Shown here: positions 13,601 to 22,635 of the stretch, one piece after another
Position numbering within the stretch: the first letter of the stretch is position 1
Layout of the letters: the number at the start of each line of letters is the position of its first letter
DNA from: Hydractinia symbiolongicarpus
Taxonomy: Eukaryota > Cnidaria > Hydrozoa > Anthoathecata > Hydractiniidae
Direction: 5' to 3'
Length of the DNA: 64,000 bases
Assembly: GCF_029227915.1 (NCBI RefSeq)
Contig: NC_079878.1
Location: 11,718,001-11,782,000, forward strand
Translations under genes and position numbers: made by a program
Notes under the pieces: generated by a model
Database searches by the model: none
What the model was told of the DNA's origin: nothing
Seen by the model: the letters and a program-made list of their open reading frames with translations, nothing else

Positions 13601-16356
13601 AAATAGGGAATTATATGACTCTATTTGGCCCAGGAAAAGGGGGGAGGGCTGCTATCTTTTAGCACCTTTTATCTATGTCCCATAGCAATTTTACTGAATT
13701 TTATATTTATTTGTTAGACACCTCCCTCCCAAATATTTAGGTTCCATGCTTCAAAGTATTGGTTGTTACTTAAAACTATTCCTCAAACTCTTATAATCCA
13801 AATATAACTCTAAAAAGTGTGGACACTTAACCCCAATTTCTGATATATTTTTTTACATTTTTACTTAAAGTTCAGAAAAAATGGTGTTTTCAAGCGATTT
13901 TTGGCAGTCATAGGAAATATTAGCCATTACATAATGTGGTTTAAGTAAACATTTTCCTCCTTAAAACACTTTGTTGCTGCCTAAATATTCATACTTTGCT
14001 TCAGAGTTTAATGGTATGAGTCCTTTGATATCATTACACTTAAAATTATGATTACATAACAACAACAACAACAACAACAACTTCAATGAACTATACCCGA
14101 ATCCTATCACCAAACGTTTTAATTCTTGAAAACATTTTCTTTTCTTGTCTGCCACGAATTGCTTCAATTAATTCCCCCTAATATAAATAAAAAAGTGTGA
14201 AAGTCAATTTTTCAAGTCAATTTTAGGAGATAAGGGAACAGTTGGTATTATAGCTTTGTCACAAGTCCTAATTCTTTATAAAATTTATATAAAATTGCAA
14301 AATAAACGAGATTTCGTTCATTCATACAACAAATTTTATTAGTTGAACACCAGTACTTTTCCTCAAAATTTCAAGAAATTAAGAAAATAGACAAAAACAA
14401 TTCGAAAAAAAAATTATAAAAAAAAATTAAACATAAAAATAGTCATGACAAAAAGCTTTTGATTAAACAGTAATGGTGTTTTCACTCACAACAATCAAGA
14501 CTTGATATGAGCATGAGGGTTTATTAATTAATGTATTTGGGTACTGTATAGTATCAGTAATATAGAATATCCTGCCCTAAAAGACGTACCACTCTCTTTT
14601 GCTGCACTTGATTTGAACCATCATTTTGCTAAAAAACATAAAACATGTGAACTCTGAAAAAAAAACTATTTTTAATTTTAATATATTTTCTCGTCATTTT
14701 AGAACGAAATACAGCAATTTTTAGGCTTTGAAGGGATTTTTTCTCGTCATTTTAAACAAAATATGGTGATTTTTAAGTTTAAAAGGGATTTTTCTCATCG
14801 TTTTAGAAAGAACTACGGTAATTTGTAACCGGAAATAGAAGATCACATATTTTATTAGAAGTTATGTAATGTCAGCATCTTAATCATGACATCATAAGCT
14901 AAGCAATTTTAAATATTAGAAAGATTATGGTGGTGATCAGGGGCGATTCTATATAGGTGAGTAAATGTGGGCATAGCCTCATGTGATGAAAATATGGGAA
15001 ATGGTACACTTTGTGGGCTGTTGGATGTTGCACAGAGTTGTCTGGTAGAGTGTTTACCCTAACTGGGTCTGTGTAGCTCAAAATGAACATTAAATACTCT
15101 AGGACTCCCCATATAAGCCATAGCCTGTCCCTTTTTATTGTTCACAACATATAAAAATATAATTTTTAATGCAATACCTAAGACTGAGAGAATCCCTAGC
15201 TTAGTTATTGTGTTTCGTTTCATAAATTTTAACGTTCCCTACTGGGTGCAGGACAAATCAAAAAATAAAATAAAAGAAACCATTTCCAACGTGTGAGTGC
15301 TAGCTACGGTATTACTTATAACATACCAGTACATACTTTATGAAAATATATATATAAGCGGTAAAAATTTGCAACTTAACCAGCCATTATAACACAGAAC
15401 AGTCCTTTTGTCTTACTCCTGATGATAATAGTTAAGAAATACCATTATTATAAGTTTTTACAATTTTTCTCTAAATGGTTAATTCGAAGAATGCTGTCAA
15501 GGAAAAGGACTTTTTTAGGATATATGGTAAAGTATAACAATAATAATAAAAAAAAATTATTTTGCAACTTGAAAAAAGTTTCAGAACTTATTTAGATTGA
15601 CCCGAAACTCCCCTTCCCACACCCCCCTCTCCTTCACTTTGTGAGAAAAATTCTGCTAAGTGTGACAAAAGGTTTTAGTGAAACATAAACGAAAAAAGTG
15701 GTTTCGGTGTAGCTACATTTTAAAGATTTAGCACACTGATTTATATGAAAAATACATTATGTATATGACAGAAAGGCACATCCTTTTTCAAAATCCCCTT
15801 TTTCTTTGCAAACAAACAATGAAAAGTTGACGTATATTACTTTTCACATGCATATGGTTTAATGCATATTAGAATACACTACTGTTGCATACCATTATTA
15901 CATTTTAAAGATTTAGCACACTGATTTATATGAATTGCATTTTTGTTGACACTGGTTTGTCAGATAAAATAGATATTTGCCACAGAAAAATATTCTTCAC
16001 ACCCCTTCCACAGCAAAAGACTGCAAAGTGTGATAAAAAAAATTTGTGGTCATACAGTTATTAGTCAAAAAATAACGGAAATACAGTTTTAGTGTGTACA
16101 AAAAATTATTTCAAATCGATTTAAATGTTTCGTTTGCCTAAATAGGTCTTTCCATGGGACTTAGCAAAGGCTATAATAGTAATAATAATAACTTATAGCT
16201 AGCTACCGGTACCTGAACTTGATAATAGATATCATCATCTTGTTGTTGAACGGGCGTATAATTCTCATTACCCACTTCAAAACCAACCAAACCTAGCATC
16301 CTGCAAATAAACCCCATTGCTGTGTTTAGCGCACTGCCAGCATATCGAATGATCAT
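4631..16356 (-). CDS. Ankyrin-repeat protein, 15 coding exons, 588 aa
   Basis: Coding exons (minus, 5' to 3'): 16356-16213, 14628-14590, 14177-14097, 13372-13301, 12941-12852, 12226-12113, 11673-11578, 11495-11400, 9521-9414, 8812-8708, 8618-8478, 8414-8246, 6991-6920, 6844-6734, 4959-4631. The total is 1767 nt; all phases close and every junction has GT and AG. Residues 1-48 hold a hydrophobic stretch (ALNTAMGFICRMLGLVG). Residues 49-180 are charged and probably helical. Ankyrin repeats lie at about 181-315: TIPLAAAIKTKDMTIVKYLL, EPPLFLAIECGHLGILSLL, ITPLHYAIMRKN and AGDTPLHSAIYSDNCQMVYY. Residues 316-419 are unrecognised (ELTPQEINSPFSLESKKIL). The acidic, Ser/Thr/Asn-rich tail ends in DNDWWKVS. 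Ankyrin repeats normally bind other proteins, so a scaffold or regulator is likely; the partner is unknown. The start is the first ATG of the first exon. Introns carry a Helitron-like element (9893-10566), diverged TTAAGCCT repeats (7046-7300) and a 150-bp repeat (15750-15899). Confidence 0.85.
7046..7300. repeat. Two diverged direct copies of a TTAAGCCT-headed repeat
   Basis: The segment starting at 7046 (TTAAGCCTTGTTTTCATT) and the one at about 7195 (TTAAGCCTCGTTTCTATT) share their heads, a CCATTG-GCAAAA core and a later AACACTG-TT-AGA block. They look like decayed pieces of the TTAAGGCTTGGTTCTCA element seen complete at 18791-18950. They lie in an intron of the ankyrin gene. Confidence 0.35.
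9893..10566 (+). mobile_element. Non-autonomous Helitron-like element, full length
   Basis: The 5' end is TCTTATAATAATAC followed by a CTGTGTCTGTTTGT block. The 3' end is CTAG followed by T, preceded by a short hairpin (GTGG 10537-10540, CCAC 10547-10550). The 5' TC, the 3' CTRR end, the subterminal hairpin and the T at the insertion site are the known hallmarks of Helitrons. Inside are two diverged copies, about 140 bp apart, of a segment including CATATACATTTTCTTGAT and ACCGTT. It carries no coding capacity. It sits in an intron of the ankyrin gene. Confidence 0.55.
14057..14082. repeat. (AAC)n microsatellite
   Basis: About eight AAC units in an ankyrin-gene intron, directly after the donor of the third coding exon. 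Confidence 0.8.
15714..15934. repeat. Repeat copy 1: 150-bp core between 35-bp direct repeats
   Basis: A core at 15750-15899 (starting AATACATTATGTATATGACA) recurs at 17811-17954 with only a few differences. This copy is bracketed by near-identical 35-bp direct repeats (15714-15748 and 15900-15934, TTTAAAGATTTAGCACACTG), which copy 2 lacks. It lies in the first intron of the ankyrin gene. Confidence 0.75.
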
Positions 16357-17986
16357 CGTCGAGAAAAAGGGGAAAGTGAAATAGTCTCGTAGGGAAATTC
16401 CTAGTTTTTTCGTTTTATTTATTCCGTGTTTGGTTCGAAGGGACAAGAACGAAAGCAACTAGCCTGGAAAGAATACCGTATCCTTGATACTGGTTCGTTA
16501 AGGACTTTGCAAAGTCGGGACGGACAAATACTTAAGTCTGATTGGTTCTAAGAATTTTTAAGCTAATTTTTTTTCCGCCTTGGCTCAGGCTTATTCCCGC
16601 AAAATATTTTCGGAAGTTCAGGCTAAAATTCTTAGGAAAATAAATGAACACGGTTGGTCTCGCAAACATTACGTAGTTTTTTGCAGCGTGAACTCTATTT
16701 CTCAACAGCTTTTTGTAAGTGTAAGTAAGTAATATATTTCTCATGCAAAAACACGTATTATATAAAATACATTTCTTCACAAGTCTTTCATAGTTTAAAA
16801 AATCTTTTCTTTTTTTGACTTTTGGAATAAATATATAAACAGAGATATACTACAGGTATAAAAACTTGGAAAGTTGAGTATTAGACCTTTCCCGAATTTC
16901 CTAATTATGCCAAACTAAATTAAAGAGATAGAACAAATTACCTAATCTCGTTAATATTTCTGTTTGTTAAGTGCCTTAATTCTGAGCTGAAAGTTATGGT
17001 CACACCCTTCATATAGTCAAGCTTTCCAAGAATACCCTCGTTTTCAAAATAATTATATTCTTTAAATCTAAATAAAATCCAATCAGAATATTATATTGTT
17101 CTAAAAACTTCATTTTTGTCATGATAATTTAATATTCTGAATATCCTTGTTTGAAGAGCACAAAACCATATTAATTTTTGGATGACGTCATAATTATTAT
17201 AATTTATGATATTCAGGAAAGGTGTATTAGGTTAAGATAATGATTGCATTGCATGAAAGAAAACACAAAAATAGCATATAGCTAGTATGACTTATAATCA
17301 CCTGATATGCATGGCCTGAATGACAATATAGGCCATAACATTTCTGTAGCAGAAGTTTTTGTTTTTTTATTTCTTTGTATTTTTTAGCTATAACTTGTTG
17401 ATAAGCCCGTAGAAAAATCTACTTAGGCAGAAGAACAATGGAAAATAGGCTAGACTTTAGAAAAAATCCTAGTTTTTTAAACATCTAACTGTAGCTAGCT
17501 AGCTATAGATAAGTTCAATGTTTACGTTTAGAGGATTCTTGAAAATCGACAGGCAAAAAAATGCAGATCTTAGGTAAAGAAAGTCAAATTATGGTTAAAA
17601 ACGTTTGTACTGTGGTGTCAACTAGCATCTTCTCTCTGATGAAGAATAGATTTTAGTTCAAAGAACGTTTAAAAAATCCTATATATGAATGTTTAAATGT
17701 TTTGTTTTCTTTTTGTCCTTACTAATACTTTGTTTAACTTTTAGGAACACGATTATGAAAAAATGATGAACACATTATACACCTTTTTTCTTTTTTAAAA
17801 AAATACATTGTGTATATGACAGAAAGGCACATCCTTTTTCAAAATCCCCTTTTTCTTTGCCAACAAACAATGAAAAGTTGACGTATATTACTTTTCACAT
17901 GCATATAGTTTAATGCGTATTAGACATAATACACTACTGTTGCATACCATTATTTAGTGTGTGTGTATTTTTTAGTTTGATAGACA
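16357..17986. promoter_or_regulatory. Head-to-head intergenic region, ankyrin gene / NAA20
   Basis: The ankyrin gene starts leftward at 16356 and NAA20 starts rightward at 17987, so this 1.6 kb should contain both promoters. I could not pick out a convincing TATA box or initiator for either gene. It contains repeat copy 2 (17811-17954), ending about 30 bp before the NAA20 start codon, and no supported exon. Confidence 0.45.
17811..17954. repeat. Repeat copy 2, just upstream of NAA20
   Basis: Close copy of 15750-15899 in the same orientation, including AGAAAGGCACATCCTTTTTC and ATATTACTTTTCACATGCAT. It differs by a few substitutions and a short insertion near the end. Its position 32 bp before the NAA20 ATG places it in the 5' UTR or core promoter. 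Confidence 0.75.
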
Positions 17987-20216
17987 ATGACAACATTACG
18001 TCAATTCAGATGTGATGATTTGTTTCGTTTCAATAATGTGTGAGTATTAAGATGTTTTATTTTTTGGTGTATAACAGATTATTAAAATAAAAACTCAATC
18101 AGAACAGTAATACAATGTCCCTTGGTCTTCATTTATGAAATTTTTTTGTTCTTTCAATTACTGTTAACTATCGTTAAGACAGTGTGTGTAGATATGACAG
18201 ATAAAATATATAGTTTTATAAAAATGTTACTACTGGGTCAATTCGCAAGCTTTAACGAAACATGTTGTTTTTGTTGTTGCTGTTTTATGTTTTATATATT
18301 TTGTTACAATTTTAGGAACCTGGATCCATTAACAGAAATTGTATCATTTCATTATTATGCGATTGCACTTTCATTTCCATAACAGTATTCAAAGTTGACA
18401 AAATATATGTTAAAATATTTGCATTGGTTTGAGGCTTTGAAAATTAGAAATGATAGACAGACAGACAGACTGACAGATAGAGCTATAACCACTAATCTAC
18501 GGCGCCACAATGATAGTACATGTTTTTATGTATGCTTTCATTGCAAAGGGCTCTCAAAAATTTTGCTGTCAGAGATTTTGATTTAAGTATATATTTGTAT
18601 TTTCGGGATCAGATTTTTTGGTGGTTTATATATTTCCCGTATAAAGTCATGAATGGTACCCAATACCCATTATATTATAAAGCACCTGAAAAAATTGCAA
18701 CTTTTTGTTATGGTAATGATAAAAATAGCACTTTAGGAATTGTGACCAAAACAGCCCTTGCACGTATTTAAAAACACACCCAGGGTTATTAAGGCTTGGT
18801 TCTCACTATGGTCTAACAATGATCTAACCATAGTGCGCATAATGTGTTAGCCGATTTCAATTTTTGAGCTACCGGTACCTGACGTTTTTGTCTTGAGCCT
18901 AATGGGCACTGTGGTTAGCTCATCATTAGCCCATAGTGAGAACCAAGCTTTTGAAATATGTGAAACATTTTCCACAGAGCTTATTCCTTAATAAAAAATT
19001 ACAGTATGGCTTGCCATTCTATCTTTCCTACATGGCACATTGGCCAGAATATTTTCAAGTGGCTGAATCACCTGATGGGAAAATAATGGGATACAGTACG
19101 TTGATTAAATATCATCTTTATTTTATTTGTTTTTTAAAATTAAAAACACAAACATATCCAGTGCACTGGGTTTATTATTTTTAGAAAATTTCTCTGTTTA
19201 GTTGATCAATGAGGTTCCTGCACATTTCTGTTTGGTAAAATATCAACTGAAATTAGTAGATTTGCAATGACAAAATTTAAGAGTGATTTCTGGAAAGAAT
19301 TAAATATTTCTCGTAAGGCTGTTTTTAGTGTTTTAAAAGAAAAATAACAGAGATATTTATTTTTTTAGTTCTCTTTTTGGCAAACTGTGTTATGTGGACT
19401 TAAGTATTAAATTAAAAAAAGGGAATTTTAAAACCCATAATAGAAAATAAATATTTTATGTAAATGAACTGTGATGAACTTTGTTTAACCCAGTTCTGTT
19501 GATTATTAAAATATATTTACATAGAGGCTTCTGGAGGAAACAATTACCAATTTTAAATGTAACTTGTGTTTAATGCTGTTCTGAGATGGTAGTATTTATT
19601 AAAGCTAAATTCTCATGTTTGGTTTCAGTCATGGGCAAAGCAGAAGGGCACGTCGCTACTGAACAATGGCATGGTCACGTGACATGCTTGAGTGTAGCCC
19701 CGGAATTTCGCAGATTAGGACTGGCAGCAAAATTGATGGGAGGGCTTGAAGAAACTTCTGAAAAGTGAGTACTGGTGGTATGAAGAAATTATAATGTTAG
19801 TCTTCACAATAACGTCTAGCTACGAATTCATGCTTTGTTTTGGTTTTACTAGAAAGAAGTGTTTCTTCGTTGATCTCTTTGTGCGTGTTTCAAACGACAT
19901 CGCTGTGAATATGTACAAGAAACTTGGTTATGTTGTCTACAGAACAGTGTTGGATTACTACTCAGGCGATCCTGACGAAGACGCATACGGTTAGTTTGTT
20001 TCCTTTGAAGATAGGGAGATTTCTAGAACGTGCAAGTGGACAAATACCTTAATCGTTGCGCAGGGCTGAGAGCAGGGAATATTTGATTAACTTAAACCTG
20101 ATTGACATGTACACGCCTGTTTATCTTTAGACATGCGCAAAGCATTGTCACGTGATGTACACAGAAAATCTGTCATTCCGTTAAAGCATCCAGTTCGGCC
20201 TGAGGATATCGATTGA
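17987..20216 (+). CDS. NAA20: NatB N-terminal acetyltransferase catalytic subunit NAA20
   Basis: Coding exons 17987-18039, 18316-18340, 19005-19095, 19629-19764, 19853-19989 and 20131-20216 (528 nt, 175 aa; the human protein is 178 aa). All splice phases close. NAA20 transfers acetyl from acetyl-CoA to the N-terminal Met of nascent proteins starting Met-Asp, Met-Glu, Met-Asn or Met-Gln, in complex with NAA25 at the ribosome. The N-terminus MTTLRQFRCDDLFRFNN fits the family. The GNAT fold is clear: the acetyl-CoA-binding loop is in SVAPEFRRLGLAAKLM (the R/Q-x-x-G-x-G/A motif, here RRLGLA), followed by FFVDLFVRVSNDIAVNMYKK and LGYVVYRTVLDYYSGDPDED. The C-terminus keeps MRKALSRD and HPVRPEDID. 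The second coding exon is only 25 nt. Intron 2 holds a MITE (18791-18950). A poly(A) signal lies at 20384-20389. The UGA stop is followed in frame by a membrane-type ORF, described separately. Confidence 0.97.
18791..18950. mobile_element. MITE with about 47-bp terminal inverted repeats
   Basis: The ends are inverted copies: CTTGGTTCTCACTATGG on the left and CCATAGTGAGAACCAAG on the right, with the match continuing inward through TAGCTCAT/ATGATCTA-like blocks. The left flank reads TTAA and the right TTGA, hinting at a TTAA target. It has no coding capacity and lies in NAA20 intron 2. Confidence 0.75.
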
Positions 20217-20219
20217 CAA

Positions 20220-20360
20220 ATGTGGATATTGGTTAGTGCAATCCTCGCACTTGCTCTAGCCATAGCATTTATTGTACTTAATACTACTATCATTTGGCAG
20301 ATTCTTGGCTACTTCTTATTGACTTTTATTGTAATAGGCCTTGTTTATCTGTTTCAGTAA
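20220..20360 (+). CDS. 46-codon two-helix membrane ORF in frame behind the NAA20 stop
   Basis: The ORF starts at an ATG only one codon (CAA) after the NAA20 UGA and in the same frame. It codes 46 residues and ends 23 nt before the AATAAA poly(A) signal. It contains two hydrophobic segments, LVSAILALALAIAFIVL (residues 4-20) and LGYFLLTFIVIGLVYL (residues 30-45), joined by a short polar turn (NTTIIWQI). Codons such as GCC, CTC and GGC are more GC-rich than the flanking sequence. No splice acceptor precedes the ATG. It could be translated by reinitiation as a microprotein, or by stop readthrough (UGA-C context) as a membrane tail on NAA20. I do not recognise a family. Chance openness in T-rich sequence cannot be excluded. 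Confidence 0.45.
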   Translation: MWILVSAILALALAIAFIVLNTTIIWQILGYFLLTFIVIGLVYLFQ

Positions 20361-20383
20361 AACATGTTTGTTTTTGCTGCAGA

Positions 20384-20389
20384 AATAAA
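20384..20389 (+). promoter_or_regulatory. Poly(A) signal of NAA20
   Basis: Canonical AATAAA 168 nt after the NAA20 stop, followed by a T-rich stretch. It defines a very short 3' UTR that is almost wholly occupied by the downstream ORF. Confidence 0.65.
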
Positions 20390-20849
20390 CTGTATATTTT
20401 TTTTTATTCAGAAGGTGTAAACATGATTTTGTGGGTTTTTTTAAAAAAAATAACTCATTTCTGTATTAATCATTTCTGTGAAATATCTTTTTTATTCAAC
20501 TAGTTGTTATTCACAGGGATTGTCTCCCATGGTACAATTTTGCATCGCTGATTCTTTCATCTTCAGGGCAAAAAAAACGAGATTGCAGTCATTTACAACA
20601 AGATGCAGGGGCTGCATAAACCATCTACCATGTCAATGTCAGTTACATATCACTGCAACAATATATTTTCAATTTATTAACGGAGTAATTTACAAAACAT
20701 ATAAATTAAAATACAGCTGTTCCTGGCGTAGGGGAATGATGCATGGCTATGGTATCTACTGACTTTTTATATTTATCTATTAGACACTTGCATGTGAAAT
20801 TTTGGTTTCACAAATGCTTAATATAAAAGCCGTCAAATAAAATACTCAA

Positions 20850-20930
20850 GGCGTAATAGCTTAGTTGGCTAAGGCGTCGTAAGGTGAACCCAGAGGTCGT
20901 CGGTTCGAATCCACCCGAAAGCAGTCTTTT
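20850..20930 (+). repeat. tRNA-like (SINE head or tRNA pseudogene)
   Basis: A-box-like TAGCTTAGTTGG (20857-20868) and a perfect B-box-like GGTTCGAATCC (20902-20912) are followed by a TCTTTT pol-III terminator-like tract. The T-arm stem has two mismatches and no good anticodon stem forms, so a working tRNA is unlikely. The rest of the gap 20390-21769 shows no supported gene. Confidence 0.5.
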
Positions 20931-21769
20931 CTAAAAACGAAAGAAATTTCCTAAAAAAAAGCTTGTTGGTGACGTAGATCAAGGCGAGTTGGCTGCCATT
21001 AAAAAATAACCATGAATGAGTTGTACGGTAAAAAATTGGAAAAGCTCTTTATTTCAAGTTCCTTGAAGCTATGGTTACAGTCAGTTCGGCTTAGGCTAAT
21101 TGGTCTAAGTACATATTTGCGCAATTTTTGCAGAATACGGTTGGTAATTTGACCTGTTTATCGCTGTCATAACTTTTATACCGATAAAATTATCACACAT
21201 TTGTTATTAATCTGCGGTGCCTAAGAAAAACTGTGGAGCAACCATTTTCATTGCATAAATTGATGGCTATTAAACATATCACATGGAAGCATCTCATCGT
21301 ATTTGGTGTCTCCGCCATTCTAAGTTCGGGATGTTTGGCTTGTGGGCTTGATACTGCTGTTATTGTCATTTTTTTTTTGTATTATCAATACTTGCGGAAT
21401 GAGTATTGATAATACTATATGAATTAGAGTTTATGCGGCTACAAAATTAGGGTTTTTTTATTTAACCGGTTGTGTTTTTGCAATTAGCTTCCTTGTTCTG
21501 TAAAATATCACCTTGTTGAAAACAAATATTAGACAAACACATTTTTTTAACATTTAAATATTTACAAAAAGGGGGAATATTTACAACGGACAGGGCTATC
21601 GGTTTTATTTACAATGGTCTGGTTTATTCATTAGGGTTGGGCAGTATATTCAAGGAGGGGAGGTGCAAGGTGGGGTTTTTTAACAAGGAGGAAAAGGGGT
21701 AAATTTTTGAGAGAGGGAAAGTTTGATATTCTTCATGAATACTATTTAGCCACGTCATTAGTTCTTAAA

Positions 21770-22601
21770 TTAATTTGATGTACTGTTGTGGCTACATTGG
21801 TTATTGCAAGCTTGGTATCGTCTGCCACTCTTAGGTCGCCGTTTGACAAAAGCCAGCTCATCTTTGAATAAATCATCAACAAGTTCATCATCTTCTTTGT
21901 TTTCTTTTGTTAGTTTCTTTGGAATGTACGTCAGAAATTCAGTTTCCTCTGGACTTAGCTTTTTTTGTCGTGATCTTCTTTCGCTACGCAACGCTGCTTC
22001 CCGATGCAAGTCAGTTGTAAACAACTCATCGAGGGATTTTTGTATTTCTGCGGCTGATTTTCGCACTGGTGGTGGTGATTCAGGCTTTTTGATGACCTTC
22101 TTTGCTGGTCGTTTAGGTTGGAGCTCTGCAATCATATCACTGAAAGAAATTCTCTTCACTGTCTTAGACGTGTGTCCTGGAAGTTTAAAGTTAGTTCCTT
22201 CAAAAATTGTTGGCACGTATGTGACATTTTCAAGATCTAAATCAATATCATAATCCGGTTTTGTTGTTGAACTTCCTTGTCCGGTTCCACTTGGCTTTAT
22301 TTTATCATCAGAATTCTTTTTCTTTCCTTTGACCCCTTCTTTATTTTCCAGTTGTTGGTTTTTCTTCTCATCTTTTTCGCCCTTCTTAGCTTTGTTTAGT
22401 TCTTTCTCGCCAATCTTATCCATTGAATTCTTTACTTTTGCATCTTCTCTTTGTTGTTCTGGTTGTTGCTGTTGTTGTTGTTGTTTTTCAACAATCTCAC
22501 CCGTTTTTTTGTTGTTCTGCTTCTTCTCTCTGATAACATCCATGAAATTCTTTTCTCTCACAATTTTTTTGTGGTCAAGCTGCTGTTCGTTTGCGCTAAG
22601 T

Positions 22602-22635
<34 letters not shown>

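Noticed and set aside
20850-20930. A functional tRNA gene
   Set aside because: The A and B boxes are good, but the T-stem has mismatches and no proper anticodon arm forms.
21290-21350. 5S rRNA-like or snRNA-like segment
   Set aside because: No match to conserved 5S internal control regions or snRNA motifs on inspection.
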